Shown here piece by piece: positions 22,012 through 32,026 of a DNA stretch of 64,000 nucleotides. The position numbers and the translations under genes are program-made. Position 1 is the stretch's first letter; each line of letters opens with the position of its first letter. The notes under the pieces were generated by a model. The model saw only the letters and a list, made by a program, of their open reading frames with translations. It was not told where the DNA came from and made no database searches. Origin of the DNA: Pisolithus tinctorius (lineage: Eukaryota; Basidiomycota; Agaricomycetes; Boletales; Pisolithaceae); the NCBI GenBank assembly GCA_024663395.1, contig JANFAH010000094.1, positions 1-64,000 of the forward strand. Direction: 5' to 3'.

Positions 22012-22024
22012 AAGCACAAGGGTG
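22012..22024. repeat. Right target-site duplication of the LINE
   Basis: AAGCACAAGGGTG directly after the A tail; its partner is 15427-15439. The A tail and the first two As of the duplication cannot be separated exactly. Confidence 0.8.
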
Positions 22025-25000
22025 CCGGGAGCGAAGTTATGGTCTTTAATGCGATGCTGAAAGGCGGCTTCGAACTGCTGGATAGACTGGAAGCATGTGC
22101 GGAGGACATTGCTGCGGACCTGGTCTAGGTCATCCTGACGCTTCTGTAGCTGGCACGCATGCCAAGCAATCAGTTCTGTGGTAGTCAGCGGCATTGCATC
22201 ATCGCGGGATAGGGGCAAGAGGAAGGTAGCCTCAGCGAGATCAAATGGAAACAGCGGCTCGACACCGTGCACCATGAAGTAAGGGGATAAACCCGTAGAC
22301 TTCAGAATGGTGACCTGCTCGGCCCAGAAGATGGAGTGCGCAACGGTGTGCCAGCGGCGATCATCATTCTCGCAGCTCTTCATGATAGCCTTGCGAACAT
22401 CATAGTGGCGGTGCTCTACAATGCCGTTAGCCTGAGAGTTGTAAGGAGAGATACAGATGTGATGGATATGATATTGCACGGCTAGGGCATCTAAAGCTTG
22501 GATGAACGCAGGACCGTTGTCGGTGACAATCTCAGTGAGCAGACCCCAGCGGCATAGGATATCCTCGAAGATGAAGGACACAAGCGCAGTACTATTTTCC
22601 ACACGCAACATGCACCATTCGGGATATGAGGTGAGCGCGCAACGAGCCTGTACTATGTAGCGGTAGCCGCCGGCTTTGGGCATCAGCATCGTGTCAATGT
22701 GAGCTTTATGAAACAGGCCCCCTATCATGGGCACAGTGGGGGGAATATGAAGCTTCTGTGTCTGGCGGATCTGGCATTCATGACAAGTGTGGACATACCA
22801 CTTCACATCCTCGACAAGAAGAGGCCACCAGAAGCAAAGGAGAAGGCGTGTGCGGACCGTGAAGACTCCCTTGTGTCCGAGGTCGTCATGTGCTTCTTTG
22901 ATGAGACGATACCGCTTGGATTTGTCGACGACTAGCTGGTGCCGTCCATGCAGTTCCCTACGCCATAAGTTACCATCTAGGAGGAAGAAGCGGCTGGCCA
23001 AATTAAAGAAGGATGAGTACTGCGCATCAGTAAGGTCAGGAGGTCGCTCGCAGGTCGTGAGGAATGCACGGATCATTTCTATCTTTGCTTCGCGTGCCCG
23101 AGCTTTTGCGGACCGTGGAATGGAGGGTCGTCTGGGGTATCGGAAGGGTTATTAGCATCAGCAGTCGCAGAGAATGCGAGATAGAAGGATGCAGGCGGCA
23201 GGAGGCTCGCCCGATGGTAAGCGGGTAGCGGTAGGGAGTGGTGATCTTGACTGGAAAGTGACATAAGAGGTGGGTGGTCATTGACGACCTGTGTAGAGAA
23301 AGAGTAGAAATGGTCTAGCCAATCCTCATGGTCATCATCCTCGGGCGGGTTGAGCTCCGACCGCGGATGGTGGGATAAGCCATCAGGGCCGGCATGCCTG
23401 TCTGCAGGAACGTGGACGAGTTTGAACGAGAAAAGGAGGACACCAGCGATCCAGTGATTGATCGTTGCGTTAGGCTCCAGATCTGGGTTATTAATCATGC
23501 CCTTAATATACTTCGCATCTACCTCCACAGTGAAGTTAGCAAGACCGAAGATGTATACGCATACCGCGCGCAACGTGCGGAAGAGACCGTACAACTCAAG
23601 CTTGGCCTGGGAGTAGCGGCTTTCCACTTCGTTGAGGGTGATGGATCCGAAGCGGCTTGGGTACTGCCTGCCATCTTCGCTGAGCTGGTAGAGGATGTAG
23701 CCAACTGCGATGACCAATGTGTCAACTGCTAAAATTACTTCGCGACCGCACTCGTAGTCAATCCTTCGGAGTGCGGGGGACTTTACAATTTCGTCCTTGA
23801 GTTGTTGCATGGCAGCGCGTTGTGGTTCGTCCCATGTGAATGGTACGTCTTTCCGCATGAGCGCGACTAGCGGCCGCACAATCTTGGCAAAATCTTTGAT
23901 GAAGATGCATAGCACTCCGCAGACACCGAGGAAACTGTGGACCTGTGTCAGGTTGCAGCACTCGGGCCAGTCGCGGATCTTCTGCACTTTGCTTTCTTCA
24001 GGAATGCGACCTTCAAAGGTGCACTTGTGGCCAACGATCACAGCAGATGGAGCGGCTAGCACGAACTTCTTTGCCGAGACGGTGGCTCCAACGTTCTGCA
24101 AACGCTGAAGGATATGGTTAACAACTATACAGTGATTCCAGATAAATTTCCGAATCCCAGGGTTCTCCAGGATAGTCTCATAGGAGCTGTCTGCGCGCTG
24201 ATAGCGGGTGGTCTCGGATTTCACGGGGACGTCATCTATGAAAGGCAGGGTATGGTGTGGGATCTCATCCTGGAGCACAAATGCAGTATCTCCCTGGTAT
24301 ACCTGTACCGCATTCGCATGACCCTGCGGCAGAGTAGTAAGCCGATGTGGTCCGAGGGGGGTACCGAAGGTGGTGAGGTTGCAGGAATCGACGTGGAGTG
24401 CGCGCTGGTCATACCTGGAGTAGAGGTCCATCATCGCATACACCGCATATCCAGCAAAGGATTCTGCGAGATGTTCTACGAAGGGCAGAACAGACGCATC
24501 ACGGATGGTCACTGCATTCAGGGGCTGTAAGTCATGTACAAGGCGAAGAGACTTTCCGTCTTTCTATACTACACAGAACCAGCGGGAGTGGTAAGCCGCT
24601 GTAGAAGGTTCATACATGCCGGACTTGATGCGATCTTTAATCATGTCTATGACTTGGGCATGGATCGCGTTCGGGATAGGAATATTGCGTTGGACCCAAG
24701 GCGTGTGCGGAATCGTAGGAATCTTTACTGGCAGAAAATAGCGTTCGTCTAGGTGTCCGTGCTCTGTAATGTCCCAAGCGAATGCGAGCTCATGGACCGA
24801 AACGAGCCAAGTTACGAGTTTAAGTTCTTCTGGCCAAAGCCAATCCACAGGATCGAGGTCGAGTTCCGTGGCCCGTTCGGCGGTGAAGCGGGTGCCCAGA
24901 GCGAAGTCTGGTGGATGGGTTGGAAGTGGTTGGAGACCAGCAAGCGGGTCGTCAGGCAGGCTGCGCACGATGCGGTATTCTTCCGCCATCGGGGCAGGTA

Positions 25001-25322
25001 CTGTCCGAACCTTCTTGGCAACCGGCTTGTAAACGAGGGTGCGAACCGCGGGATCCAGTTGATAAACGCTGCCGAATGTGGCTATAGCAGAGGGGTTTAG
25101 TATTGTCTGAGTGGAAGAGAGGAAGGTGAAAGCAGGCGAGGGTATTCCGGTGGGTATGTTCCGCGGTACGGGTGCCGCGGGCGAAGAGAAGTTCGTCGAA
25201 GTAAAGGCTAATGATGAGACTGTAGGACTGAGGAACAGATAACAGCAGCTAAATAGGAAACAGGACGTTTTAGTAGGCTCTCCCCGACCGTTTGGTGGAT
25301 CATCGATATTCAAAAACCCCAT
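22025..25322 (-). pseudogene. Gypsy-1 pol (reverse transcriptase, RNase H, integrase), with stop and frameshift
   Basis: Read after a -1 shift from gag. The reverse transcriptase region has SRWFCVV, then an in-frame TAG (24564-24566), then KDGKSLRLVHDLQPLNAVT, MDLYSRYDQR, and FIDDV in place of the usual YIDDV. RNase H includes LAVDTLVIAVGYILYQL and HVPADRHAGPDGLSHHP. A one-base frameshift near 23085-23125 precedes the integrase part, which has a HHCC zinc motif (HDDLGHKG...CHECQIRQ) and catalytic D, D, E in HIDTML, VTDNGPAF and NGIVEHRH. The frame runs to APGTLVL, where the LINE interrupts it. The end of the protein is at 15127-15439. Confidence 0.85.
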
Positions 25323-27931
25323 TCAACTATACTTTGGTGGCTATGGCAGTGCTTGCCGCACTTGCAGCGCAGACAGCCCTCGCGCCACAGGCGAGTGGGC
25401 AAGGTGTACTCGCGGCCGTCGTTCGGGTCTCGGAGAGTGATCCGCTGTCTGCCGTCGGGATAATCGTTTGTTACCGCACTCATAAGGCAAATGAACGGAC
25501 GTCCGAGGAGCATGTCGAAGTTGGCATGTTCAATTACTTGAACCTGTAGCATGACTGGCCCAGCGCCGAAGTCGAGTTTCAGGTTCTCTAGTACACCTAC
25601 AGTAGTGTCTTTAGACATGTTAGCAGATGTCATAGTCATGAGATGATCGCAGCGCAATGGAAGCCCGATCTTTTCCCAAACGCGCCTGGGCATGGCGACG
25701 ATTTCCAAACCGGAATCTAGTACGCAGTTGATGGTGACGTCGGTCCCAGGGACCTTGGCTTCGATGCAGCGGAGCGGCAGAGTGTGGTGAGCTACGATGG
25801 AGCCGTCGTCACTGCGGATAATGCGGTCTCCATATTTGTGTGCAGTTCTTTGAGGATCGCGGCCGGTCAGTTCATTCACTTGTACTCCTTCTTCATCGTC
25901 GCTACGAACTACCTCAATCTCGTTTGTGGTGATGCGTTTCGCCATGGTGATGTCTCTGAACTGTTTGTGAAACTCCGGGGCTACTGCAAATAATTCTTTG
26001 ACTGGCATGGCAACGCTGGTTTCGAGTACACGCTCCACGATACGCTTGGGCGCGGCTTCGTCTTCGAGAGGGAACGAGTAATGGTACTGGTTTTGATTGC
26101 GAGCTGCTGGGTACGGCGTCTGTGGCAGAACAATTGCCGCGGGAACGGGGTCCTTGCGCGCGGGCGTTGGAGCCGGACTAGTTGGAGGAACATATGGTTT
26201 CGTAGCGCTGGATGTTGGTGCAGGTGTGGAGGGCTTGGATGCCTGGCGAGCGGCATGCGAACTTTGAACACCAGGGGAAATGATTTCCTCTTCAACAGTG
26301 GCTGTGCGTGGGTCGACTCGTGGAGGGTTGGCAGGACGTGCCGTGGGTCGAGCTGTGATTTCAACTCTGTCGAAGCGGGCTTTCTTTCCACGGGGAATGA
26401 CTGCTCCCTTGTTACCTTTATCTGCTTGGTAGGTAGCCCAAGCTTGAGTGACATATGCTTGGAAGTCAGGGTCGGCTAAGTCTGCGACAGGTTCATTGGC
26501 GTCTTGGACGGTGTTTAAGAAGGCAGAAGGCTGGATTTCCAACTGCACGTCAATTTCGGGATGAGCAATGCAGAAGAGGTTAGCGGTGCCTTGCGCGGCC
26601 GCGTTGTGCGGAGCGGCAGGAGTCGCAGCACGCGCGCTGGCCTGGTCTCTGTCAGCCATGACATGGTCAACAGCCTCTCTCAGTGAGTTACATTCAGGGA
26701 AACGTGGAATTCGGCTCCCGTCTGCCAGATAGAGACGGTTGTCTGTACCTCTCGTGATCTTACTGGCGCGGATATAAACTTCAACGAGCGCGCACATCCT
26801 TGTCCAGTGGTTGGGGTCTGCACAGAAGCCACAGCCGGGTCTGCGTTGCTGCAGCGGAGGCTGCGTCTGGAAGTTGTATTCCTGTTTAACGACAGTACCA
26901 GCAGGTGGCACTTGCGGCATGTAAGCTGACGAGGGAGGTGCAGCTGGCGAGGCCACGGTACCCATTGTTGGTACCGCGCTACGAAGAGCAGATCCTGTCA
27001 GAAGGAACTTGGCAGCTTTGACGACTTCTGCGAGTGGGTATGGATCGTCAGGGTGGAGGTCAGTGCGGACTATAGAGAGTTGATGATGAATACGATCTGC
27101 GATGGCCCTTGGGAAGCCATTCAGGAACATGGAATCCCGTTCCGTCTCTGCAAGCTTTTTAGTTTTAATGAGCAGGGCAGAAATCTTAGCAAATTTCCGC
27201 TGGTATTCTCCGAGGTCATCCTGGTTCCGCATAGGCTTGGACTGGTATTCTTCGACGAGGTACTGCAAGTCTGCACGGCAGTAGCGGTCGTCACCCTCGC
27301 AGCCAGGGTACAAACCCTTAACAGCTACTACGAAGGCATCCCAGTCATCAGCTGCGGGAGTGGCTTCTGGAAGCGTTTTCCAGACCTCAGCTTCTTCGAG
27401 GTCAGCATAGCGGATTGCAGCTTTGATCTTGCCATGGTCATCAAGAGCAGCGAGAGTACCGAGGAAGTCGATGTCTTCGAGGTAGTGCAGAAGCTGCATG
27501 GGAGAATCTCCGCTAAATTTAGGTGAGTTTTGTGTTCCGCGGAGCGGCATCTGAAACTGAGGATTAGCCATTGGTGGGTTAACCTGTGGTGGCGGTGCTG
27601 GATTGGTAACGGGTGGAACGGGTATTGGTTGCGGGTGTGAAGCAGTTGGTATAGTGCGCAAGCGAGCGGGCAGAAGTGTTGGCGGGTTACTAATTGGCTG
27701 ATGGGTGGTCTGCGACCGAGTGAGTGGTCGCGGCAGTGTGGCGGATGGAGCTGGGAGTCTGGGTATAGATTCGGAGGCGTCAAAGAGACGGGAAAAAGAG
27801 GGTGTCGGTGATGATGAATCAGATGATGTGACGGGTGTTAAAGGTGATGGCGGGGTTTCGGGCCTTTGGGGAGTCGAGTGGATAAAGCCACCAGGAAAAT
27901 CAGGGGCAGTGAGATCTAGGTGATCCGACAC
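25310..27931 (-). CDS. Gypsy-1 gag with zinc knuckle and aspartic protease-like domain
   Basis: 873 aa, open. The N-terminus is Pro/Ser-rich; the capsid-like region begins near residue 130 (TQNSPKFSGDSPMQLLHYLE) and contains AEVVKAAKFLL. A knuckle follows near residue 375 (CGFCADPNHWTRMC, CX2CX5HX4C as read). The C-terminal third holds a retropepsin-like segment with INCVLDSGLEIVAM; most relatives have DSGS here, and TCG to TTG would explain the Leu. The segment ends LLGRPF. Pol is reached by a -1 shift at the end of this frame. By family it forms the virus-like particle. Confidence 0.85.
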   Translation of the reverse strand: MSDHLDLTAPDFPGGFIHSTPQRPETPPSPLTPVTSSDSSSPTPSFSRLFDASESIPRLPAPSATLPRPLTRSQTTHQPISNPPTLLPARLRTIPTASHPQPIPVPPVTNPAPPPQVNPPMANPQFQMPLRGTQNSPKFSGDSPMQLLHYLEDIDFLGTLAALDDHGKIKAAIRYADLEEAEVWKTLPEATPAADDWDAFVVAVKGLYPGCEGDDRYCRADLQYLVEEYQSKPMRNQDDLGEYQRKFAKISALLIKTKKLAETERDSMFLNGFPRAIADRIHHQLSIVRTDLHPDDPYPLAEVVKAAKFLLTGSALRSAVPTMGTVASPAAPPSSAYMPQVPPAGTVVKQEYNFQTQPPLQQRRPGCGFCADPNHWTRMCALVEVYIRASKITRGTDNRLYLADGSRIPRFPECNSLREAVDHVMADRDQASARAATPAAPHNAAAQGTANLFCIAHPEIDVQLEIQPSAFLNTVQDANEPVADLADPDFQAYVTQAWATYQADKGNKGAVIPRGKKARFDRVEITARPTARPANPPRVDPRTATVEEEIISPGVQSSHAARQASKPSTPAPTSSATKPYVPPTSPAPTPARKDPVPAAIVLPQTPYPAARNQNQYHYSFPLEDEAAPKRIVERVLETSVAMPVKELFAVAPEFHKQFRDITMAKRITTNEIEVVRSDDEEGVQVNELTGRDPQRTAHKYGDRIIRSDDGSIVAHHTLPLRCIEAKVPGTDVTINCVLDSGLEIVAMPRRVWEKIGLPLRCDHLMTMTSANMSKDTTVGVLENLKLDFGAGPVMLQVQVIEHANFDMLLGRPFICLMSAVTNDYPDGRQRITLRDPNDGREYTLPTRLWREGCLRCKCGKHCHSHQSIVEWGF
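25313..25319 (-). promoter_or_regulatory. -1 ribosomal frameshift heptamer, Gypsy-1 gag/pol
   Basis: The minus strand reads G GGT TTT in the gag frame directly before the gag TGA (25310-25312). It fits X XXY YYZ, and a -1 slip here leads into the open pol frame (LNIDDPPN...). Confidence 0.7.
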
Positions 27932-28172
27932 GACGGATATCTGATCTGCCGAGATATCAGGAGGAGTGATCGCAGGTAGTACCCACGGAATGTCAGCGGG
28001 TAATTGCGCGTGATCCGGTGTTACGGGTGAAACAGGGCGGAAAATGTCGGAGTCTTCTGACAGGTTCAGATTGCGAAAGTGCAGGCATAAATTTTCTAGT
28101 TCAGTGCGTTTGGCGGTGCGCCTGAGCGACCTTCTGGAAGCGACAGCAGAATCCCTTGTGGTGGGCTCCAGT
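27932..28172 (-). other. Gypsy-1 leader and candidate primer-binding region
   Basis: 240 bp between the inner end of the right (5') LTR and gag. The minus strand starts ACTGGAGCCCACCACAAGGG. TGGAGCCC could be a tRNA-primed site (isoacceptor not determined). Alternatively CAAGGGATTCTG (28158-28147) is complementary over 12 nt to a site inside the LTR (28260-28271). Confidence 0.5.
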
Positions 28173-28825
28173 TGTAGGAAAAGTCCAAGTAGCTGTATAA
28201 TACGAGCTAGATGGCTTAGATAACAACAATAAAAAATGAAGGGAACAAATTGCTCGTCCCAAGGGATTCTGGACTGTCGAGACTAGAAGGTGAGACCCAG
28301 CGCTTGTAGTGGTAGAGGTTCGTGATGTGCGCGGCATGGTCCGCGGAATAGTACCGGTGATGCGAGCGGTGCAAGCGGTATACGTAGTTCGTGCATGGCG
28401 GAATGCGAGACATGCGGTGTAGACAAAGTGTAAAGGAAACTCGTGGTGACCTTCCGAGTGCCAAAAGGTATCATTCTGTACCTAAGTACAGGGTTTTATA
28501 TTCTGGACAAACCCGGAACCTAAGTAAGACAGGGTACAGTAAAGGAAAGCCGCGCGACAGCGCGTACACAGAAGACAGGCCAAACAGAGGCCGAGGGTAT
28601 ACTACAAGCACTAAAGGAATAGAGACCATGATAAGAGAAAGAGTCTGAGGAAAAACAACGACTGGAGCACAGCGGCCACGGGTATAGCTCCGCGCGAGAG
28701 GGAGTGAGGGCATGGGAAGGTAGCGCGTGAACAATGGTGAACGTGAGATGGGAGCGGACGTAACAGTAGTCACGGAACGGTTAATGATAGGGGCTTACGC
28801 ATCCAGGGAATGCGGATTCCTCACA
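28173..28825 (-). repeat. Gypsy-1 LTR, right copy (5' LTR, 653 bp)
   Basis: TGTAGG...CCTCACA in plus orientation, the partner of 12155-12807. A minus-strand ATATAAAA near 28493-28500 (reading ATATAAAACCC) is the likely TATA box, placing the RNA start about 30 bp below it. Of the 27 differences from the left copy, 26 are transitions explained by CpG decay; the exception is an A/C change. Confidence 0.88.
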
Positions 28826-31633
28826 CCGTGCCGGCTATACCTGGCTTGTGCTAAGAATAGATGCGCGAATCAGTTGAGGAACTTATACCATATATATCCT
28901 GCTTAATCATCATTGCCACCTCTACCTTCCCTCCCGAAACCCTCACAACACTGCCTCCAGAGCGTATCCAAACCATCTAGCGAGCTCGCTCACGATGCTC
29001 GAGGTGAGCATCCTTTGGACAACGGTCTGCACCTGTCTGCAGTTGCAGGGTTACCCCAGTTCTCACGGTGCGTTTTTCCTCTGCGATATGCATTCCTATT
29101 CTGCGACCTGGCGCGCGCTGCCCAGCACCAGCTTGGGCATGGGCCAACATTTCTCAAGTCCGAAGAAATGGAGGGACAAGCGGAAAATGCAAACTAACGT
29201 TGTCATTCCAGGTCAGGATACCAAATGGCAATGTCTACTTCAACATTTGAGCAATCTTTTGAACCCCAAATCATCCCCACCACCTGTGCCGTCTGCGACT
29301 AGCCCCTCCCCACTGGAAGACAGTGCCATCGATGACGCTCGCACTATTCAACACTTCAATCATGTCGATGAACCATTGTTTGATGAGGATCTTGACTATT
29401 CTGCTTGACATGTGGCTTCAGGCCGGCTTTATGATAGCTGGACAGCAGTCATACCTACGATTATCAACTCGTATCTCCAGTACTTGACCAAAACGACCGG
29501 AAAACTGTTGGCAGGCTGCATTACGCCGATCTTTAATTGTCACAGCGGGTGTGAGCCAAGGCGCTCTTCCCTCCTCTGCCTGTATTTTGATCGTTCGTCA
29601 CTGACTTCATATGTTTGCTGCACACTGACATATTTCTAGGTTTTGCTACTGTGACTATCCTAAGCTGCATGTGTGCACCGCTTCCTCAAGTGCTCCTGTG
29701 TTCAGGCCTCTTCCCTACCGCCCCTTCTCAACCACACATAGCGATTTCTGTTGAATTACTCGGATTTTATCACGTGCTATTTGAACGTTCTTGTGACTCC
29801 ATCAATGCCCTGGCTTCTGCACTCAATACCCATTACGAGCGCCGAGGTTTCCACTTGACCACCCGAGAAGTGTGTGCTTGACTTATCAAAATTGTCTAGC
29901 TTACAAACGTAGTTAACAGGGTAAAATTGTACAAGAACTGTTTTGTCGCAGCATCAGCCATGCTGTGCAATGGTTTGATGTTTTGCAAATACACGTAGAG
30001 CGTCACGTAGAAAATATAATCGGCCACTGTTGCGAAATCGTGTCGAAGAACCTTCATCGCACTCAATCAGCTGAGGAAACACCGCCATCACCTATCCCCC
30101 CATCTTCCGACCGTCAATCTCCACCGTCCCCGGATTTATGCGTGTCGATCCTTGTCCAAAGATGCCCCACTTGTTTCGCAGGTACCATGTTTGGACGACC
30201 ATTGAGTGAAGGTGGTGACGTTCACGTTGCTACTGATGGGAATTTTCACCATCGTCATCGGTGCTTGGCAGGCAGTTGTCCCCCTTTCTACGAGCCAACG
30301 TATTTCATTCCCAAGGCTCAAGTGGACAAGGTGGGTCGTTGGATTGGATGGGCATGTAAGCAGTCCCCAAGACAACATCGCATTATAGTTCCTGACGAAG
30401 CGATTGATCAATGTGAGGCATCGTATGAAGCAGCTGACAGCAACAAGCAGAAGGCCGCGATGGATTGCTTCGATGACACTGGCATTATGGCTCTCATATG
30501 CCGTCACGACATCCCGCTTTTCTTCGCAAACATTGACACCCCTGGCAAACAACAGAAATATAGTATCGCACTCCTGGAACACCTCTTTTCCCTCTTGCCA
30601 TTGGCAGCAACCATTGTTGTATTGTACGACATCGGTTGCGTTCTTGATCGTTCGTTATCCAAGGTCAGCAAGTCACTTTTTACATCTATACTTGTGCTGA
30701 TATTCTTGTGCAAGTATGACATTCTAAGTGACGGAATCGTCTCTCGCCTATGCTTCGCAACAACTGCTATGCACGCCTACGGCCATGAGTGGGCTTGCCA
30801 GCTTACTTACAACCCACACATTATCGACGGACTAGGTCTTTCTGATGGGGAGGGGACTGAACGCCTTTGGTCACGATTCATCAAACTTATCGGCATTGAG
30901 CGAGCCTTGTCGGTAAGTCTAATTCTTTATTGTAATTGACAAGAACTTGAAATATTCGCTTCAGCGTGAATGGCAGATATGGTTAATTGATCGGCATGCG
31001 GCCGCCATTGGACTAGAGATGCATAGTGATCTTGGGGACTGGATTCGACGCCGACTAAAGAAAGGAATTGCTGAACAAGGTTCTGAGGTGCAGAACATCA
31101 TCAGTGACTGTGGGATTGGTATTCCGGAGTTGCGGAAGCAGTGGTCCAATCAACGCAGTGCGCAGCTTTTGATATGTGCACATAAGTCTTGCATCATGGT
31201 ACTGAAGTCCTCTGCCAACTCCCATTTTTTTAGATGTGCCAGCGTGGCTGAAGAAAGAATTAGACACAGTGCTTGTACTGCAAGCCGATGTAGAAGCCTC
31301 CGACAGAGCCCTACAAGCCGCATGCACGATAATCATGCAGGGCGCGATGCAGGATACCCTTGACGCTCTCGAGAGTCTGGAGCGCAGCCACGACCGACTT
31401 CTAAACAAGATAGATGTGTTGTATGCTTCTCTCAACATCCCTGACAAATTTCCAGAACTCCATGGAGTTAACTTGGACTTTGTTCAGACCCTTCTAATGG
31501 CGTGAGATTTGAAGATCAGTATTCGGAAGCGCATGATTGGCAGCTTTTTCGAATGGGACAAACTCGATTGTGCAGTAGGGGGCAACCAGAAGGCATTGGG
31601 TAGGTGACATATACCTTGTCATTGTTACATTAA

Positions 31634-31638
31634 TCAAG
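31634..31638. repeat. Target-site duplication, left (TCAAG)
   Basis: TCAAG directly before the left chromovirus LTR; the same five bases follow the right LTR at 37455-37459. Both lie in what was a 48-bp KDZ intron. Confidence 0.85.
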
Positions 31639-32015
31639 TGTGACGAGACCTAAACAACAGGGTTTGTTGTAGGCTCGCACCAAAACTAACAGAAGAAGAG
31701 AAAGAGAAAGAAGAGGAGACAGCTTTAGAAGCAGGCGGATTTAGGACTCGTAGACCCAAATGAACTAGCTTGGAGCTAGTTGGGTGATTGAGCAATGGTA
31801 CTTATACTATAGTACATGAGGCTACAGTGAGGCGTACACGAGGTCCATGACATCATAGTGATGTCATGATGATATCATAGTGGAGCGGAACGTACTAGAA
31901 GGGGGAAGCAAGGCAGAGGTGAGGCGAGGCCCAGACCGGGGTCCGGGCCGAGTTCGAGAGATAAGATAAGACGAAAAGAAAAGAGAAGAAAGGAAAAAGA
32001 ATACGTATCGTAACA
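31639..32015 (-). repeat. Chromovirus LTR, left (3' LTR, 377 bp)
   Basis: Begins TGTGACGAGACC and ends CGTATCGTAACA in plus orientation. It differs from 37078-37454 at three places, each CA or TG here against CG there. It contains the perfect palindrome CATGACATCA-TAG-TGATGTCATG at 31846-31868. Confidence 0.95.
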
Positions 32016-32026
32016 CTATCCCCTCC

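Larger units (their letters stand above)
12155..28825 (-). mobile_element. Ty3/Gypsy element (Gypsy-1), nested and decayed
   Basis: Two matching 653-bp LTRs in the same orientation bracket a minus-strand gag (27931-25310) and pol (25319 down to 22025, resuming 15439-15127). Pol is split by the LINE at 15440-22011. Pol has an in-frame TAG (24564-24566) and a frameshift near 23085-23125, so the copy is dead. The 2.3 kb between the end of pol and the left LTR is unusual: it holds a plus-strand zinc-cluster gene and a second LTR-like segment. It is therefore possible that the unit is a chimera of two Gypsy copies. Confidence 0.7.

Noticed and set aside
24564..24566. TAG in Gypsy-1 pol as a functional read-through or recoding site
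   Set aside because: It lies within the reverse transcriptase region, not at a domain boundary, and the same pol also has a frameshift, so decay is simpler.
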